Both the position numbers and the translations under genes were made by a program. From the NCBI GenBank assembly GCA_938034415.1, contig CALHLE010000082.1:1-32913 (forward strand): a DNA stretch of 32,913 bases, written 5' to 3'. Below, one piece after another: positions 16,047 through 24,361 of this stretch. This stretch comes from an uncultured Anaerolineae bacterium. GTDB taxonomy: Bacteria > Chloroflexota > Anaerolineae > J036 > Brachytrichaceae. The notes under the pieces are model-generated. The model worked only from the letters and a program-made list of their open reading frames with translations, ran no database searches and was not told the origin of the DNA. Within the stretch, counting starts at the first letter, position 1; each line of letters begins with the position of its first letter.

Positions 16047-17549
16047 CTAATATGCCCCGCGCCCTGTGAGCACGTAGGGGATGGTGCGCAGCATGATCTT
16101 AAGGTCCAGCGAAGGCGACCAATTCTCGATGTAGTATACGTCCAACAAGCACATTTCGTCGAAGGACAATTCGCTGCGCCCACTGACCTGCCACAGGCCG
16201 GTGATGCCCGGCTGCACGCGCAGCCGCTCGCGGTGCCAGTCCGCATATTGCGCCACCTCCGACAGCAACGCGGGACGCGGCCCGACGATGCTCATATCGC
16301 CCTTGAGCACGTTCCAAAACTGCGGCAGCTCGTCTATGCTGAACTTGCGCAGCACGCGGCCGACCTTCGTCCGGCGCGGGTCGTCCTTGATTTTGAATAT
16401 CGGGCCGTCCGCTTCGTTCATCGCCATCAACTGGTCGCGCATCTGATCGGCGTCTTTGTGCATCGAGCGCAGTTTGTAGAGCTTGAAGGGCTTGCCGTTT
16501 TTGCCGGCGCGCAGTTGCGTGAAGATGGCCGGCCCCGGCGATTCCAACCGGATCGCCAGGCAGGCGATCGCAATGACCGGCAAGCTCAGCAGCAGGAGGA
16601 TGCCGCTGAACACCACATCCATGCTGCGCTTGACGATCCAGTCCACGCCGCTGATGCCGTCCTGTGCGTCGCGCAGGCTGAGCATCGGGATGCCGCCGAA
16701 GTCGTTCACGTCCAGCTTGCGCAGGTTGATCTGCAACAGCGACGGCACCACATGCGCCCGCACGTTGTGCGCCCGGCAGATCTCAACCAGCTCCAGGATC
16801 TTCGGCTGCGCCGACCAAGGCAGGGTAATCACCACTTCGTCCACCGGGTAGCGCTGCAGCAGATCCGGCAGCACGTCCACCTCACCTAGCGCCGGGAAGC
16901 GGCCGATGTCGGTGTGGCCGCGTCGCGGGTCATCGTCCACGAAGCCGATGCAGCGATAGCCCAGTTCAGGCCGGGCGAACAGCGTGCGCATGACCGCTCG
17001 ACCTAATTCGCCCGCGCCGACGATCAACACATTGGATACGCCGATGCCCCGCGCGCGCTGGTGCGCGTCATAGGCATTCTTGATCGCGCGCGAGACGCTG
17101 AGCAGCCCGACGAGGAATACGCCCGCTTCGGCTATCAACAGGCGCGAATACACCGCCGGCCCGTAGATGAAGATCGCCACCCAGACGATGAACATCGCCT
17201 TGATCACGCTGCCGGTGATCGTCCAGATCTGGTCGAGCCAGGAAGGCATACGACGCGGCGCATATACGCCATCCAGCCAGAAGAACGCCAGCACGGCAAG
17301 TGTGAACAACACCTGAATCGGCCAGTAGTCGCTGAACGCTGCGTTGAACTCGATGTCGCGGAACAACTGCCAACGGTAGCGCGCCACATAGCCCAGCGCA
17401 AACGCGACGTTGATCAACGCGATGTCGCTGATGAGGAGCGCCAACAGGCGCTGTTTCGTGTGCGCCTCGCGATGCGCCGAGCGCAACGCGCCGCCGCGCC
17501 CGGTCGCCTCCTCACTGCGCGAAGCGGCCTCAGCCGATGGGGAGATCAT
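16047..17549 (-). CDS. Polyprenyl-phosphate sugar-1-phosphate transferase (exopolysaccharide initiating enzyme, WbaP/WcaJ type)
   Basis: The 500-aa protein has a charged N-terminus, four to five membrane helices (about 32-150), a Rossmann-like domain (VLIVGAGELGRAV near 174, then FVDDDP), another membrane helix (about 305-330) and the bacterial sugar-transferase domain. That catalytic domain shows KRSMDVVFSG, YKLRSM, the DELPQFWNVLKGDMSIVGPRP motif and a C-terminal PGITGLWQVSGR. These enzymes transfer a sugar-1-phosphate from a UDP-sugar to undecaprenyl phosphate, the first membrane step of exopolysaccharide or O-antigen assembly. The particular sugar cannot be told. Its start overlaps the end of the GNAT-like gene by 20 bp. 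No glycosyltransferases or flippase genes are next to it, so it is not inside a full polysaccharide cluster here. Confidence 0.93.
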   Translation of the reverse strand: MISPSAEAASRSEEATGRGGALRSAHREAHTKQRLLALLISDIALINVAFALGYVARYRWQLFRDIEFNAAFSDYWPIQVLFTLAVLAFFWLDGVYAPRRMPSWLDQIWTITGSVIKAMFIVWVAIFIYGPAVYSRLLIAEAGVFLVGLLSVSRAIKNAYDAHQRARGIGVSNVLIVGAGELGRAVMRTLFARPELGYRCIGFVDDDPRRGHTDIGRFPALGEVDVLPDLLQRYPVDEVVITLPWSAQPKILELVEICRAHNVRAHVVPSLLQINLRKLDVNDFGGIPMLSLRDAQDGISGVDWIVKRSMDVVFSGILLLLSLPVIAIACLAIRLESPGPAIFTQLRAGKNGKPFKLYKLRSMHKDADQMRDQLMAMNEADGPIFKIKDDPRRTKVGRVLRKFSIDELPQFWNVLKGDMSIVGPRPALLSEVAQYADWHRERLRVQPGITGLWQVSGRSELSFDEMCLLDVYYIENWSPSLDLKIMLRTIPYVLTGRGAY

Positions 17550-18684
17550 AGATGCGATAGGTCTTGTACACCGTCGCGCCGACCTGAGCGATGATCCGGT
17601 TCATGGCATCGTTCGTCTCCAGGATCCACGACATCTCACCGCCGATGTAGCCTTTGGCGATGCCCGTCTGCAACATCCGCAGCATCAACACGGCCTCGAT
17701 GCCGGACGCGCGATACTCCTTCAACACGCCGACCAGAATCACGCGCACCGAGTTCACCATCTTGCGCCGGTAGTATAGAAATCTGAGCAGCGTCCACCAT
17801 TCCGGCGTTTTCGGGTTGGGATACGCCTTGCGCAGCGGACGGTTCACATTCGGCAGGGCGACGCCGATGCCAACCGGCTTGCCCTGCGCCTCGACGATCA
17901 GGATGAAGTCCGGGTCGGCAAACTGCTTCAAATTCTTGACCACGTGCTCCAATTCGTGGTCGGTCATCGGCACATGCCCCCAGTTCTCGCGCCACGCGCC
18001 GGATTCGCTGGCATAGACCGCCTTGAGCGCCTGCACTTCATGCGCCAGACGCCTGAAGTTCGCCGTGCGCACGGTGAAACGGCCGCGCTTCTCAACCAGC
18101 CGGGTCAGCCGCTCCAGCTTCTCGCCGATGACTCGCTGCGCCGTCTCTGCAGATACCCACCACGCCCACAGGTCCATCGCCTTCCTAAACCCATAGCGCT
18201 CGATCAGCTCGACGTAGTAGCGCGGGTTGTAGGGCATCAGCACTACCGGCTCACTGTCGAAGCCATCCACCAGCAAGCCGCATTCGTCGTTCAGGCTGAG
18301 CGTAGCCGGGCCGCGCAGCACGTTCATACCACGCGCCTTTACCCAGTCACGCGCGGCGTCGAAAAGCGCCGCAGCCACCTCATAGTCGTTGACCGTCTCG
18401 AAGCCGCCGAAGAAGCCGGTCTTCTCATTATGAAAAGCGTTGTGTCGGTTGTTCTGGATGGCGACGATTGTGCCAACTACCCGTCCGCCGCGCCGCGCGA
18501 CGAACATGGCCGCGTCGGAATGCTCAAAGAAGGGATTTTTAGCCTTGTCGTAAAAGGCGACGCGCTCACTCACGAGAGGCGGCACCCAGTAGGGGTCATT
18601 TTTGTAGATCTCCCACTGAAATTCGATGAACTCCCGGCGCTCTTGGGGCGTGCGGCATTCTGAGACGACGATGGAACTACTCAT
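17530..18684 (-). CDS. Large GNAT-fold N-acetyltransferase-like protein
   Basis: The 384-aa protein has an N-terminal GNAT-like half: FVARRGGRVVGTIVAIQNNRHN at about 61-82 is the typical beta4 region, and FGGFETVNDYE follows. A second GNAT-like half begins near residue 230 (ILIVEAQGKPVGIGVALPNVNR, then YRASGIEAVLMLRM as an acetyl-CoA loop-like segment, then SWILETNDAMNRII). It has no signal peptide or membrane helix. Proteins of this type are often annotated only as GNAT or hypothetical. Acetyl-CoA-dependent acylation is the family expectation and the acceptor is unknown. The start at 18684 is the first ATG of the open frame. The overlap with the downstream sugar-phosphate transferase gene implies co-transcription and suggests, without proof, a role in envelope glycan or lipid modification. 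Confidence 0.75.
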   Translation of the reverse strand: MSSSIVVSECRTPQERREFIEFQWEIYKNDPYWVPPLVSERVAFYDKAKNPFFEHSDAAMFVARRGGRVVGTIVAIQNNRHNAFHNEKTGFFGGFETVNDYEVAAALFDAARDWVKARGMNVLRGPATLSLNDECGLLVDGFDSEPVVLMPYNPRYYVELIERYGFRKAMDLWAWWVSAETAQRVIGEKLERLTRLVEKRGRFTVRTANFRRLAHEVQALKAVYASESGAWRENWGHVPMTDHELEHVVKNLKQFADPDFILIVEAQGKPVGIGVALPNVNRPLRKAYPNPKTPEWWTLLRFLYYRRKMVNSVRVILVGVLKEYRASGIEAVLMLRMLQTGIAKGYIGGEMSWILETNDAMNRIIAQVGATVYKTYRIYDLPIG

Positions 18685-18710
18685 GGGCTGGATATACCGG
18701 CAACGAGCGA

Positions 18711-18740
18711 TTGTAAATCAAACCAGACTCGTGATATATT
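18711..18740 (+). promoter_or_regulatory. Likely promoter of rpsF-ssb
   Basis: TTGTAA (18711-18716) and TATATT (18735-18740) are separated by 18 bp, a fair housekeeping-sigma match. Transcription would start near 18747, giving a structured leader of about 124 nt. The leader includes a 7-bp GGCCGCG/CGCGGCC stem (18756-18762 with 18772-18778), before the mini-ORF and rpsF. Confidence 0.5.
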
Positions 18741-18854
18741 ATCTCGCCTATCCATGGCCGCGCGATCGCGACGCGGCCGGCTTTCCGCTCTCGCAGGGAC
18801 GACCTGCGCCGTCAGGCCGCCCAAACGAGGGCAGCAATTCCGAGGAAAGGAGCA

Positions 18855-18869
18855 ATGCAGACAAATTGA
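18855..18869 (+). other. Four-codon leader mini-ORF (M-Q-T-N-stop) just ahead of rpsF
   Basis: ATG at 18855 reads M-Q-T-N then TGA (18867-18869), ending one base before the rpsF ATG. The purine-rich GAGGAAAGGAG (18842-18852) lies directly upstream, with GAGGA eight bases away. It is a good ribosome site for this ATG but 18 bases from the rpsF ATG. A ribosome ending on the mini-ORF could restart on rpsF. This is inference from spacing. Confidence 0.4.
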
Positions 18870-18870
18870 C

Positions 18871-19299
18871 ATGCGCAAGTACGAACTCACTTACATCGCC
18901 AAGCCCGACCTGGACGCGAGCACGCTGACGGCGTTGATCGAGCGCATCAACGGCTTCGTGACATCGGAAGGCGGCGCGGTTGTCCAGACCACGCAGTGGG
19001 GCCTCCGCCAGTTGGCCTATCCGATTCGCAAATATCGCGAGGGCTACTACGTCTTCTCGGTCATTGAACTCGAAGCGAGCAGCCCGGCGCGAATCGAGCA
19101 GCGGCTGCGCCTGACGGAGGACATCATCCGCTATCTGCTGGTGCGCGCCGACGAACGCGAGGGCGCAATGCCGAGCGCTGCCGGCGCCGTGGGCGCCTCA
19201 GAAGTCGCAGCCCAGGATGCGGCTCAGCCGACTACTGCTGCAGAGCCGGCACAGGCAGAAGTTGTTGCGGAAGGGTCGCCCGCCCCTGCTGAAAGCTGA
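18871..19299 (+). CDS. rpsF: 30S ribosomal protein bS6
   Basis: The 142-aa protein begins MRKYELTYIAKPDL and contains the S6 core (LAYPIRKYREGYYVF near 46-60, then RLTEDIIRYLLVRADE near 80-95). It binds S18 and the central domain of 16S rRNA in the small subunit. The core ends near residue 97. The remaining 45 residues are an Ala/Glu/Pro-rich low-complexity tail, so the protein is longer than the common 95-135. The ATG at 18871 fits the family start. The frame is open further upstream, but that stretch is not S6-like. The ribosome site is oddly distant (see the mini-ORF). ssb follows after 121 bp, as in many bacteria. Confidence 0.95.
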   Translation: MRKYELTYIAKPDLDASTLTALIERINGFVTSEGGAVVQTTQWGLRQLAYPIRKYREGYYVFSVIELEASSPARIEQRLRLTEDIIRYLLVRADEREGAMPSAAGAVGASEVAAQDAAQPTTAAEPAQAEVVAEGSPAPAES

Positions 19300-19420
19300 C
19301 CGCACATCGCTTTGACCGAGCCGAGCGCAAATTGCTGACTCTTTCGGGCGATGTCATCGGGTTGATTCACGACGGACAGACAGAAGGCGCGCTACAGTCA
19401 TCCAGGGGAGTTTGACCACG

Positions 19421-19813
19421 ATGCGTGGACTAAACAAAGTCATGATCATTGGTCACCTGGGGCGTGACCCGGAGATACGATACACGCCCAGCGGGAAGGC
19501 CGTCACGTCATTTGCCGTGGAGACACGCCGTGATTGGACGACGCCGGATGGACAGCGGCACGAGGAAACCGAGTGGTTCAACGTGATCGCTTGGGGAAGC
19601 CTGGCCGAGATTTGCAAGCAGCATCTTTCACGCGGCCAGCAGGTGTATATCGAAGGGCGGCTGCAAACGAGGGGCTGGGAGGATAGCGAAGGCAAGCGCC
19701 ACTACCGCACGGAGATCGTCGCCAATGAGATGATCGTGCTGGGTGAGCGCCGCTCCCATTACGAGAACAACCATGCCCCAGAAGCTGCCGACGAGGAATC
19801 TCTCACTTTCTAA
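19421..19813 (+). CDS. ssb: Single-stranded DNA-binding protein SSB
   Basis: The 130-aa protein has the SSB OB-fold: MRGLNKVMIIGHLGRDPEIR, TPSGKAVTSFAVE, EETEWFNVIAWG, LSRGQQVYIEGRLQTRGWED and KRHYRTEIVANEM. It protects single-stranded DNA and recruits repair and replication partners. The linker is very short, and the C-terminal tip, DEESLTF, is an acidic Phe-ending tail of the type that binds partners. The chosen ATG at 19421 has GGGGAG ten bases upstream; a TTG nine bases earlier in frame is less likely. The gene usually continues into rpsR in the rpsF-ssb-rpsR arrangement, but no S18 gene follows here. Confidence 0.95.
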   Translation: MRGLNKVMIIGHLGRDPEIRYTPSGKAVTSFAVETRRDWTTPDGQRHEETEWFNVIAWGSLAEICKQHLSRGQQVYIEGRLQTRGWEDSEGKRHYRTEIVANEMIVLGERRSHYENNHAPEAADEESLTF

Positions 19814-19917
19814 ATCACGCACGCCGATCGGCGGCCCAGCGTCTTTCTGCCATGCGTCGGCGCGCTTTGCTGCGGCCGGCGCAGAGAGGAATCTGCCCCG
19901 CCATCGTTGCACCTCAC

Positions 19918-21225
19918 ATGACCAAGAAGAACGAATCGCTCAGCGCGCGCCTCACGCGCATGCAAGTGTCGCGCTACGAACGCGAACGGCGCCAGCGCCA
20001 GATCATCATCCTCGGCAGCCTGGCGCTTGCGGCGATCGTCGGGGTGCTGATCGTCGCTGCGCTGGTGGATAGGCTGGTCATCCAGCCTCAGCGCGCAGTG
20101 GCCAGCGTCGGCGATCAAACGATCAACATCCAACAACTGCAAAAGCGCATGCGCTATGACCAAGCGCAACTGCGCGGCCGCTTCAACCAACTTCAGCAAC
20201 AACTCGCACAACTGCAGCAGGACAACGACTCCAGCGCTGCGTTCTTCCAGCAGTTCTATCAACAGCAACTCCAGCAAATCGTCTCGCAAAGCAGCGCGGA
20301 GCAGATCGCGCAAAACGCGCTGAGCGCACTGATTGACGATGCACTCATCCGCCAAGAGGCAAACCGTCGCGGCATTACGGTCACCCCGGATGAGGTGACT
20401 GAGGAGTTGGAGAAAGGCTTCGGCTTCTACCGCAAGACCCTAACGCCATTCCCAACCTACACGCCGGTCACCCCCGATACGCCCGTCCCTACCGCCGCCG
20501 GCGCGGTCACCGCAACCAACGCGGCCGGCGCCACGCCCGAGCCGACCGTCGCCCTGCCGACGGCTACGCCGCGCCTACAGCCCACCTCCATCACCGAGGG
20601 GGACTTCCAACTGCTCTTGCAGAACACGCTCGCCGAGTATCAGCCTCTCGGCATTAGCGAGCAGGACTTGCGCGACCTGATCGCGGGCAGCCTGTATCGC
20701 GAACGCTTGCAAGAGGCCTTTGCCCAGGAAACGCCGAAGACCGCCCCGCACTACAAATTCGATTACGTGCGCTTCAACGCGCTCGAAGAGGCTCAGAAGG
20801 CTGCCGAACGCCTGGCGCGTGGGGAACTCACCTTCGCCGCTCTGATCTCGCAGACCAACGCCATCACAGAGCCTGCGCCAATCGGGAATGGGGCAAGCCT
20901 GGACTGGATCAGCCGGCCGCGCGTGCAAAACCAGTTCGGCGCAGACATCGCCGACCAATTGGCCACTGCGCCGCTCGGCGCGCCGACGCCGGTGATCACG
21001 TCATCATTCGGCAGCTTCTACATCTTGCTGCCCCTAGGCCGCGAAGAGCGACCGTTCTCCGAGATCGAACTTCAGAGTGAGCAGCGCCGCGCGTTCGACA
21101 ATTGGCTCAGCGAAGCGCGCGAAAACGCTGCGCTGGTGAAACGGCTGATTGACCCCACCACGGTCATCCCGCAGGCGGTGCGCGACGCGGCGCGGAACTT
21201 CGTGGCCCAATACGGCGGAGGCTGA
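19918..21225 (+). CDS. Membrane-anchored SurA/PrsA-like peptidyl-prolyl isomerase
   Basis: The roughly 435-aa protein has a basic N-terminus, one membrane anchor (about 28-50), then a SurA-N-like helical domain. That domain is split by a Gln-rich coiled stretch (about 85-120) and by a Pro/Thr/Ala linker of about 50 residues (about 178-228). A parvulin-type rotamase-like region follows (about 278-378: FDYVRFNALEEAQKAAERL, GELTFAALI, DWISR, GSFYILLPLG). The family helps exported proteins fold by cis-trans isomerisation of prolyl bonds. The parvulin core is diverged, so activity is uncertain and a pure chaperone role is possible. The ATG at 19918 begins the natural N-terminus (MTKKNESL). An ATG at 19852 adds an unlikely Arg-rich stretch. 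Neither has a clear ribosome site. Confidence 0.85.
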   Translation: MTKKNESLSARLTRMQVSRYERERRQRQIIILGSLALAAIVGVLIVAALVDRLVIQPQRAVASVGDQTINIQQLQKRMRYDQAQLRGRFNQLQQQLAQLQQDNDSSAAFFQQFYQQQLQQIVSQSSAEQIAQNALSALIDDALIRQEANRRGITVTPDEVTEELEKGFGFYRKTLTPFPTYTPVTPDTPVPTAAGAVTATNAAGATPEPTVALPTATPRLQPTSITEGDFQLLLQNTLAEYQPLGISEQDLRDLIAGSLYRERLQEAFAQETPKTAPHYKFDYVRFNALEEAQKAAERLARGELTFAALISQTNAITEPAPIGNGASLDWISRPRVQNQFGADIADQLATAPLGAPTPVITSSFGSFYILLPLGREERPFSEIELQSEQRRAFDNWLSEARENAALVKRLIDPTTVIPQAVRDAARNFVAQYGGG

Positions 21226-21264
21226 CGCCAGGCCCGCATTCATATTCATATCATTCGCGTCCCG

Positions 21265-21270
21265 TAAAAT
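21265..21270 (+). promoter_or_regulatory. -10 box giving a nearly leaderless mRNA for the VWA gene
   Basis: TAAAAT at 21265-21270 ends six bases before the ATG at 21277. No Shine-Dalgarno site is present. A start at the usual distance from the -10 box would fall on or next to the ATG, implying a leaderless transcript. The -35 region is not clear. Confidence 0.4.
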
Positions 21271-21276
21271 CGGGCA

Positions 21277-24213
21277 ATGCTGTCGTTCAGCCAGCCGATC
21301 TTCCTCGCGCTGCTGGTGCTTCTGCCCATCAGCGCGTTGATCGCGCTGCCCAGGCTGTTGACGCGGCGGAGAGCGGCCAGCGGCCGGCCCGGCTGGAAGC
21401 GGCGGCTGAACAGACACGTGCTCATCGCGCTCGTCGTGCGTTGGGCCGTGCTGACTTCGCTCATCTTCGCCCTCGCCGGCCTGCAAGCCGTCCAGTTCAC
21501 CAACAAGCTGGCCGTCGTATTCGCTATTGACGCTTCGGACAGCGTCGGGCCAAGCGGCGTTGAGCAGGCGGCGCAGTTTGTGCGCGAGGCGCTGCGCAGC
21601 ATGCGCGTGGACGGGAACGACGAAGCGGCGGTCATCGTGTTCGGCGCCGACGCCCAGATCGAACGCGCCATGTCCAGCATGCGCGACCTCGCCCCGATCG
21701 GCGCGCAGGTGCGCTCCGCCGGCACCAACGTAGAGGGCGCCATCCGACTAGGCATGTCCCTCTTCCCGGCCGATGCAGCCAAACGCATCGTGCTGCTGAG
21801 CGACGGCAAACAGACCATCGGCGACGCCGAAGCAGCCGTCCGGCTGGCGCGCGCCGCCGACATCCGGCTGGATGTCGTCGCGCTGCCGTCGGCGCAAGGC
21901 CCCGACGCCGCAATCGAGCGCGTGGACGCGCCGCAGCGGGCTTCGGTCGGCCAGATCATCCCGCTGCAGATCGTGGTGCGGTCAAACCAGGCCATGCGCG
22001 CTCAGCTCACCGTGTTCTCCGGGCCGGACATCGTCGCTCAGGAGATCGTCAACCTCACCGCCGGACTGAACGAGTTCAGCGTGCGCGCCAACGCCACGCG
22101 CACCGGCTTCAGCGCCTTTCGCGCCCAAATCACGCCGGAGCGCGACGCGCGTCCACAGAATAACGCGCTGTCGTCGTCCGTGATCGTCAGCGGGCCGCCG
22201 CGCATCTTGCTCGTCTCGGTTCCGCCGGCGTCCTCGTCCAGCGGCGTGGACGAGGTGAGCGCGCTGAAAGCAGCCTTCAGCGCGACCGGCATTGAGTATG
22301 ACGAAGTCTCGCCGCGCGCAATGCCCAGCGAGATCCAATCGCTGGCCGGCTACCAGGCGGTGGTGCTGGCCAATGTGCCGGCGCGCGAGTTATCGCTGCG
22401 CGCGATGTACTCGCTGCAGAGCTACGTGCGCGACATCGGCGGCGGCCTCGTGGTCATCGGCGGGCCAAACAGCTACGGCGTGGGCGGTTACTTCAAGACA
22501 CCGCTGGAAGACACGCTGCCGGTCGAGATGCAGGTCAAAGACCCCAAACGCTTCCCCTCGGTCTCCATCGTGGTGGTGATGGACAAGAGCGGCAGCATGA
22601 GCGCCATCGAGAACGGCGTGACCAAGATGCGGCTGGCCGCAGAAGCCGCCGCGCGCGTGGCGGAATCGGTGAACGAGGATGACGAGGTAACGGTGATCGG
22701 CTTCGACACCGAGCTGGTGGACTTGATCGGCCCGTTTCTGGGGCGCGACAGGAACAAATACATCAACCAGATTCTGAGCATCGCGCCCGGCGGCGGCGGC
22801 ATCTACGTATACGAATCGCTGCTGGAAGCCCAGAAGATCGTCGCCAAATCTACCAAGCCATCCAAGTTCATCATCCTGCTGGCCGACGGCAACGACGCCG
22901 AGCGACAGGAGGGCGTGCCCGAACTCGTGCGCAAGATGCGCGATGAATACAACACGACGCTGAGCGTCGTCGCCTTCGGCGATGGCGCGGACATCCCCTT
23001 CCTCAAACGCATCGCCGCCATCGGCAAGGGGCGTTATCACTTCACCGACAAGGCGGCTAATTTGCCGACCATCTTTACGGAGGAAGCCGCGCTGGCGCAG
23101 CGCAGTTACATCATCGAGCAGAGCTTCTTCCCCAAGCTGGGGATGGCCAACCCCATCTTGAGCGGCATCAATGAAGTCCCTTCGCTGCAGGGCTACGTCG
23201 CCAGCGCCGCTAAACCGGCCGCGCAGGTGATCCTGCGCGCCAACGAGAGCGACCCGCTGCTCGCGGCATGGCAATACGGCCTGGGCCGCGCAGTCGCGTT
23301 CACCTCGGACGCGACCGGGCGATGGGCTAAGAACTGGGTGCAATGGGAGAACTTCCCGAAGTTCTGGGCGCAGGCCGTCCGCTGGACGATCTTAGACCGT
23401 GAGCAATCGCTCATCCAGGTCAACGTGCAACAGCGCGACGAGCAGACGGTGATCATCGCCGACGTGCCGGAGTCTCGGATCGCCGAGGACCTGAAGCTGA
23501 TGGCGACCGTTATTGATAGCGAAGGCCAAGCGCGCGAGCTAACGTTGACGCAGACTGCGCCGGGACGTTACGAAGCGGAGACCTATCTCGACCAGGCCGG
23601 CGCATATTTCGTGCGCGTAGCGCCGGCAGCCACATCCGCAGAGGATGGCCAGCCGGTTACTGACCTGGGCGAGACGACGGTCGCCTACGTGCGGCCATAC
23701 TCGCCCGAATATGCGCAGATAGAAGGCGGCGAGGAGAACCTGCGCGATTGGGCGCTGCTCGGCGGCGGCGAAGTGCTGACCTCGCCGCCGCAGGCATTCG
23801 CGCTGAACGCGCCGATTGCTGCGTCGCGCACCGACCTCTTCCCGCTGTTGCTGGCGCTGGCTGCGTTGCTGCTGCCCTTCGACGTCGGCGTGCGGCGGAT
23901 CACGGTTAGCCTGCGCAAATTGTTCGGCTCGACCGGCGAGAAGCTCGCGCCGGCCGGCCATCTGGAATCGAGCGGGCGCATGGATCAACTGTTGCGCGCC
24001 AAGACCCGCATCACCCGCGAGCCAACGCCGCAGATCGCGCCGCGCCGGCCGCTGCAAACGCCGACCGCTTCGCCACAGGCCGCCGCTGCCGAGGCGTTGG
24101 CGCCACAGCGAGCCGCCGCGACGGCTTCCGAGCTGCTCCGCCGACGCAAGCAACGCCCGCAAGTCGAGGGAGGTGAAAAAGATGAGAAGAAGGCGGACGG
24201 CGAACGGGCGTAA
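21277..24213 (+). CDS. Membrane protein with two VWA domains and a glutamine-amidotransferase-like domain
   Basis: The 978-aa protein has two N-terminal membrane helices (about 5-27 and 47-68) and a first VWA domain with a MIDAS-type DASDS (Asp85, Ser87, Ser89). A beta-rich region follows (about 215-300), then a GATase-like Rossmann domain (about 305-425, RILLVSVPP ... GGGLVVIGGPNSYG). A second VWA domain carries DKSGS (Asp436, Ser438, Ser440) and LADGNDAE. Further beta domains, a membrane helix (about 850-868) and a basic Pro/Ala-rich tail of about 110 residues complete it. This is the BatA/YegL-like architecture common in Chloroflexota and Planctomycetes. VWA domains bind protein ligands through a metal ion, and most of this protein should lie outside the cell. 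The partner is unknown. It starts 51 bp after the isomerase gene. Confidence 0.88.
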   Translation: MLSFSQPIFLALLVLLPISALIALPRLLTRRRAASGRPGWKRRLNRHVLIALVVRWAVLTSLIFALAGLQAVQFTNKLAVVFAIDASDSVGPSGVEQAAQFVREALRSMRVDGNDEAAVIVFGADAQIERAMSSMRDLAPIGAQVRSAGTNVEGAIRLGMSLFPADAAKRIVLLSDGKQTIGDAEAAVRLARAADIRLDVVALPSAQGPDAAIERVDAPQRASVGQIIPLQIVVRSNQAMRAQLTVFSGPDIVAQEIVNLTAGLNEFSVRANATRTGFSAFRAQITPERDARPQNNALSSSVIVSGPPRILLVSVPPASSSSGVDEVSALKAAFSATGIEYDEVSPRAMPSEIQSLAGYQAVVLANVPARELSLRAMYSLQSYVRDIGGGLVVIGGPNSYGVGGYFKTPLEDTLPVEMQVKDPKRFPSVSIVVVMDKSGSMSAIENGVTKMRLAAEAAARVAESVNEDDEVTVIGFDTELVDLIGPFLGRDRNKYINQILSIAPGGGGIYVYESLLEAQKIVAKSTKPSKFIILLADGNDAERQEGVPELVRKMRDEYNTTLSVVAFGDGADIPFLKRIAAIGKGRYHFTDKAANLPTIFTEEAALAQRSYIIEQSFFPKLGMANPILSGINEVPSLQGYVASAAKPAAQVILRANESDPLLAAWQYGLGRAVAFTSDATGRWAKNWVQWENFPKFWAQAVRWTILDREQSLIQVNVQQRDEQTVIIADVPESRIAEDLKLMATVIDSEGQARELTLTQTAPGRYEAETYLDQAGAYFVRVAPAATSAEDGQPVTDLGETTVAYVRPYSPEYAQIEGGEENLRDWALLGGGEVLTSPPQAFALNAPIAASRTDLFPLLLALAALLLPFDVGVRRITVSLRKLFGSTGEKLAPAGHLESSGRMDQLLRAKTRITREPTPQIAPRRPLQTPTASPQAAAAEALAPQRAAATASELLRRRKQRPQVEGGEKDEKKADGERA

Positions 24214-24361
24214 TCCGCACCGCACCGGTTTCGCACAACCGCCGCGCGAGCGGCAGCGATAGAGGCCGACGGCCGACGCATCGAAAGCAATCGTTCGTCA
24301 CCCCACAAGCGCGTCCTCAGATCGCTGTGCGATGCGATAATCCGGCCAATCCACCCTCGCC

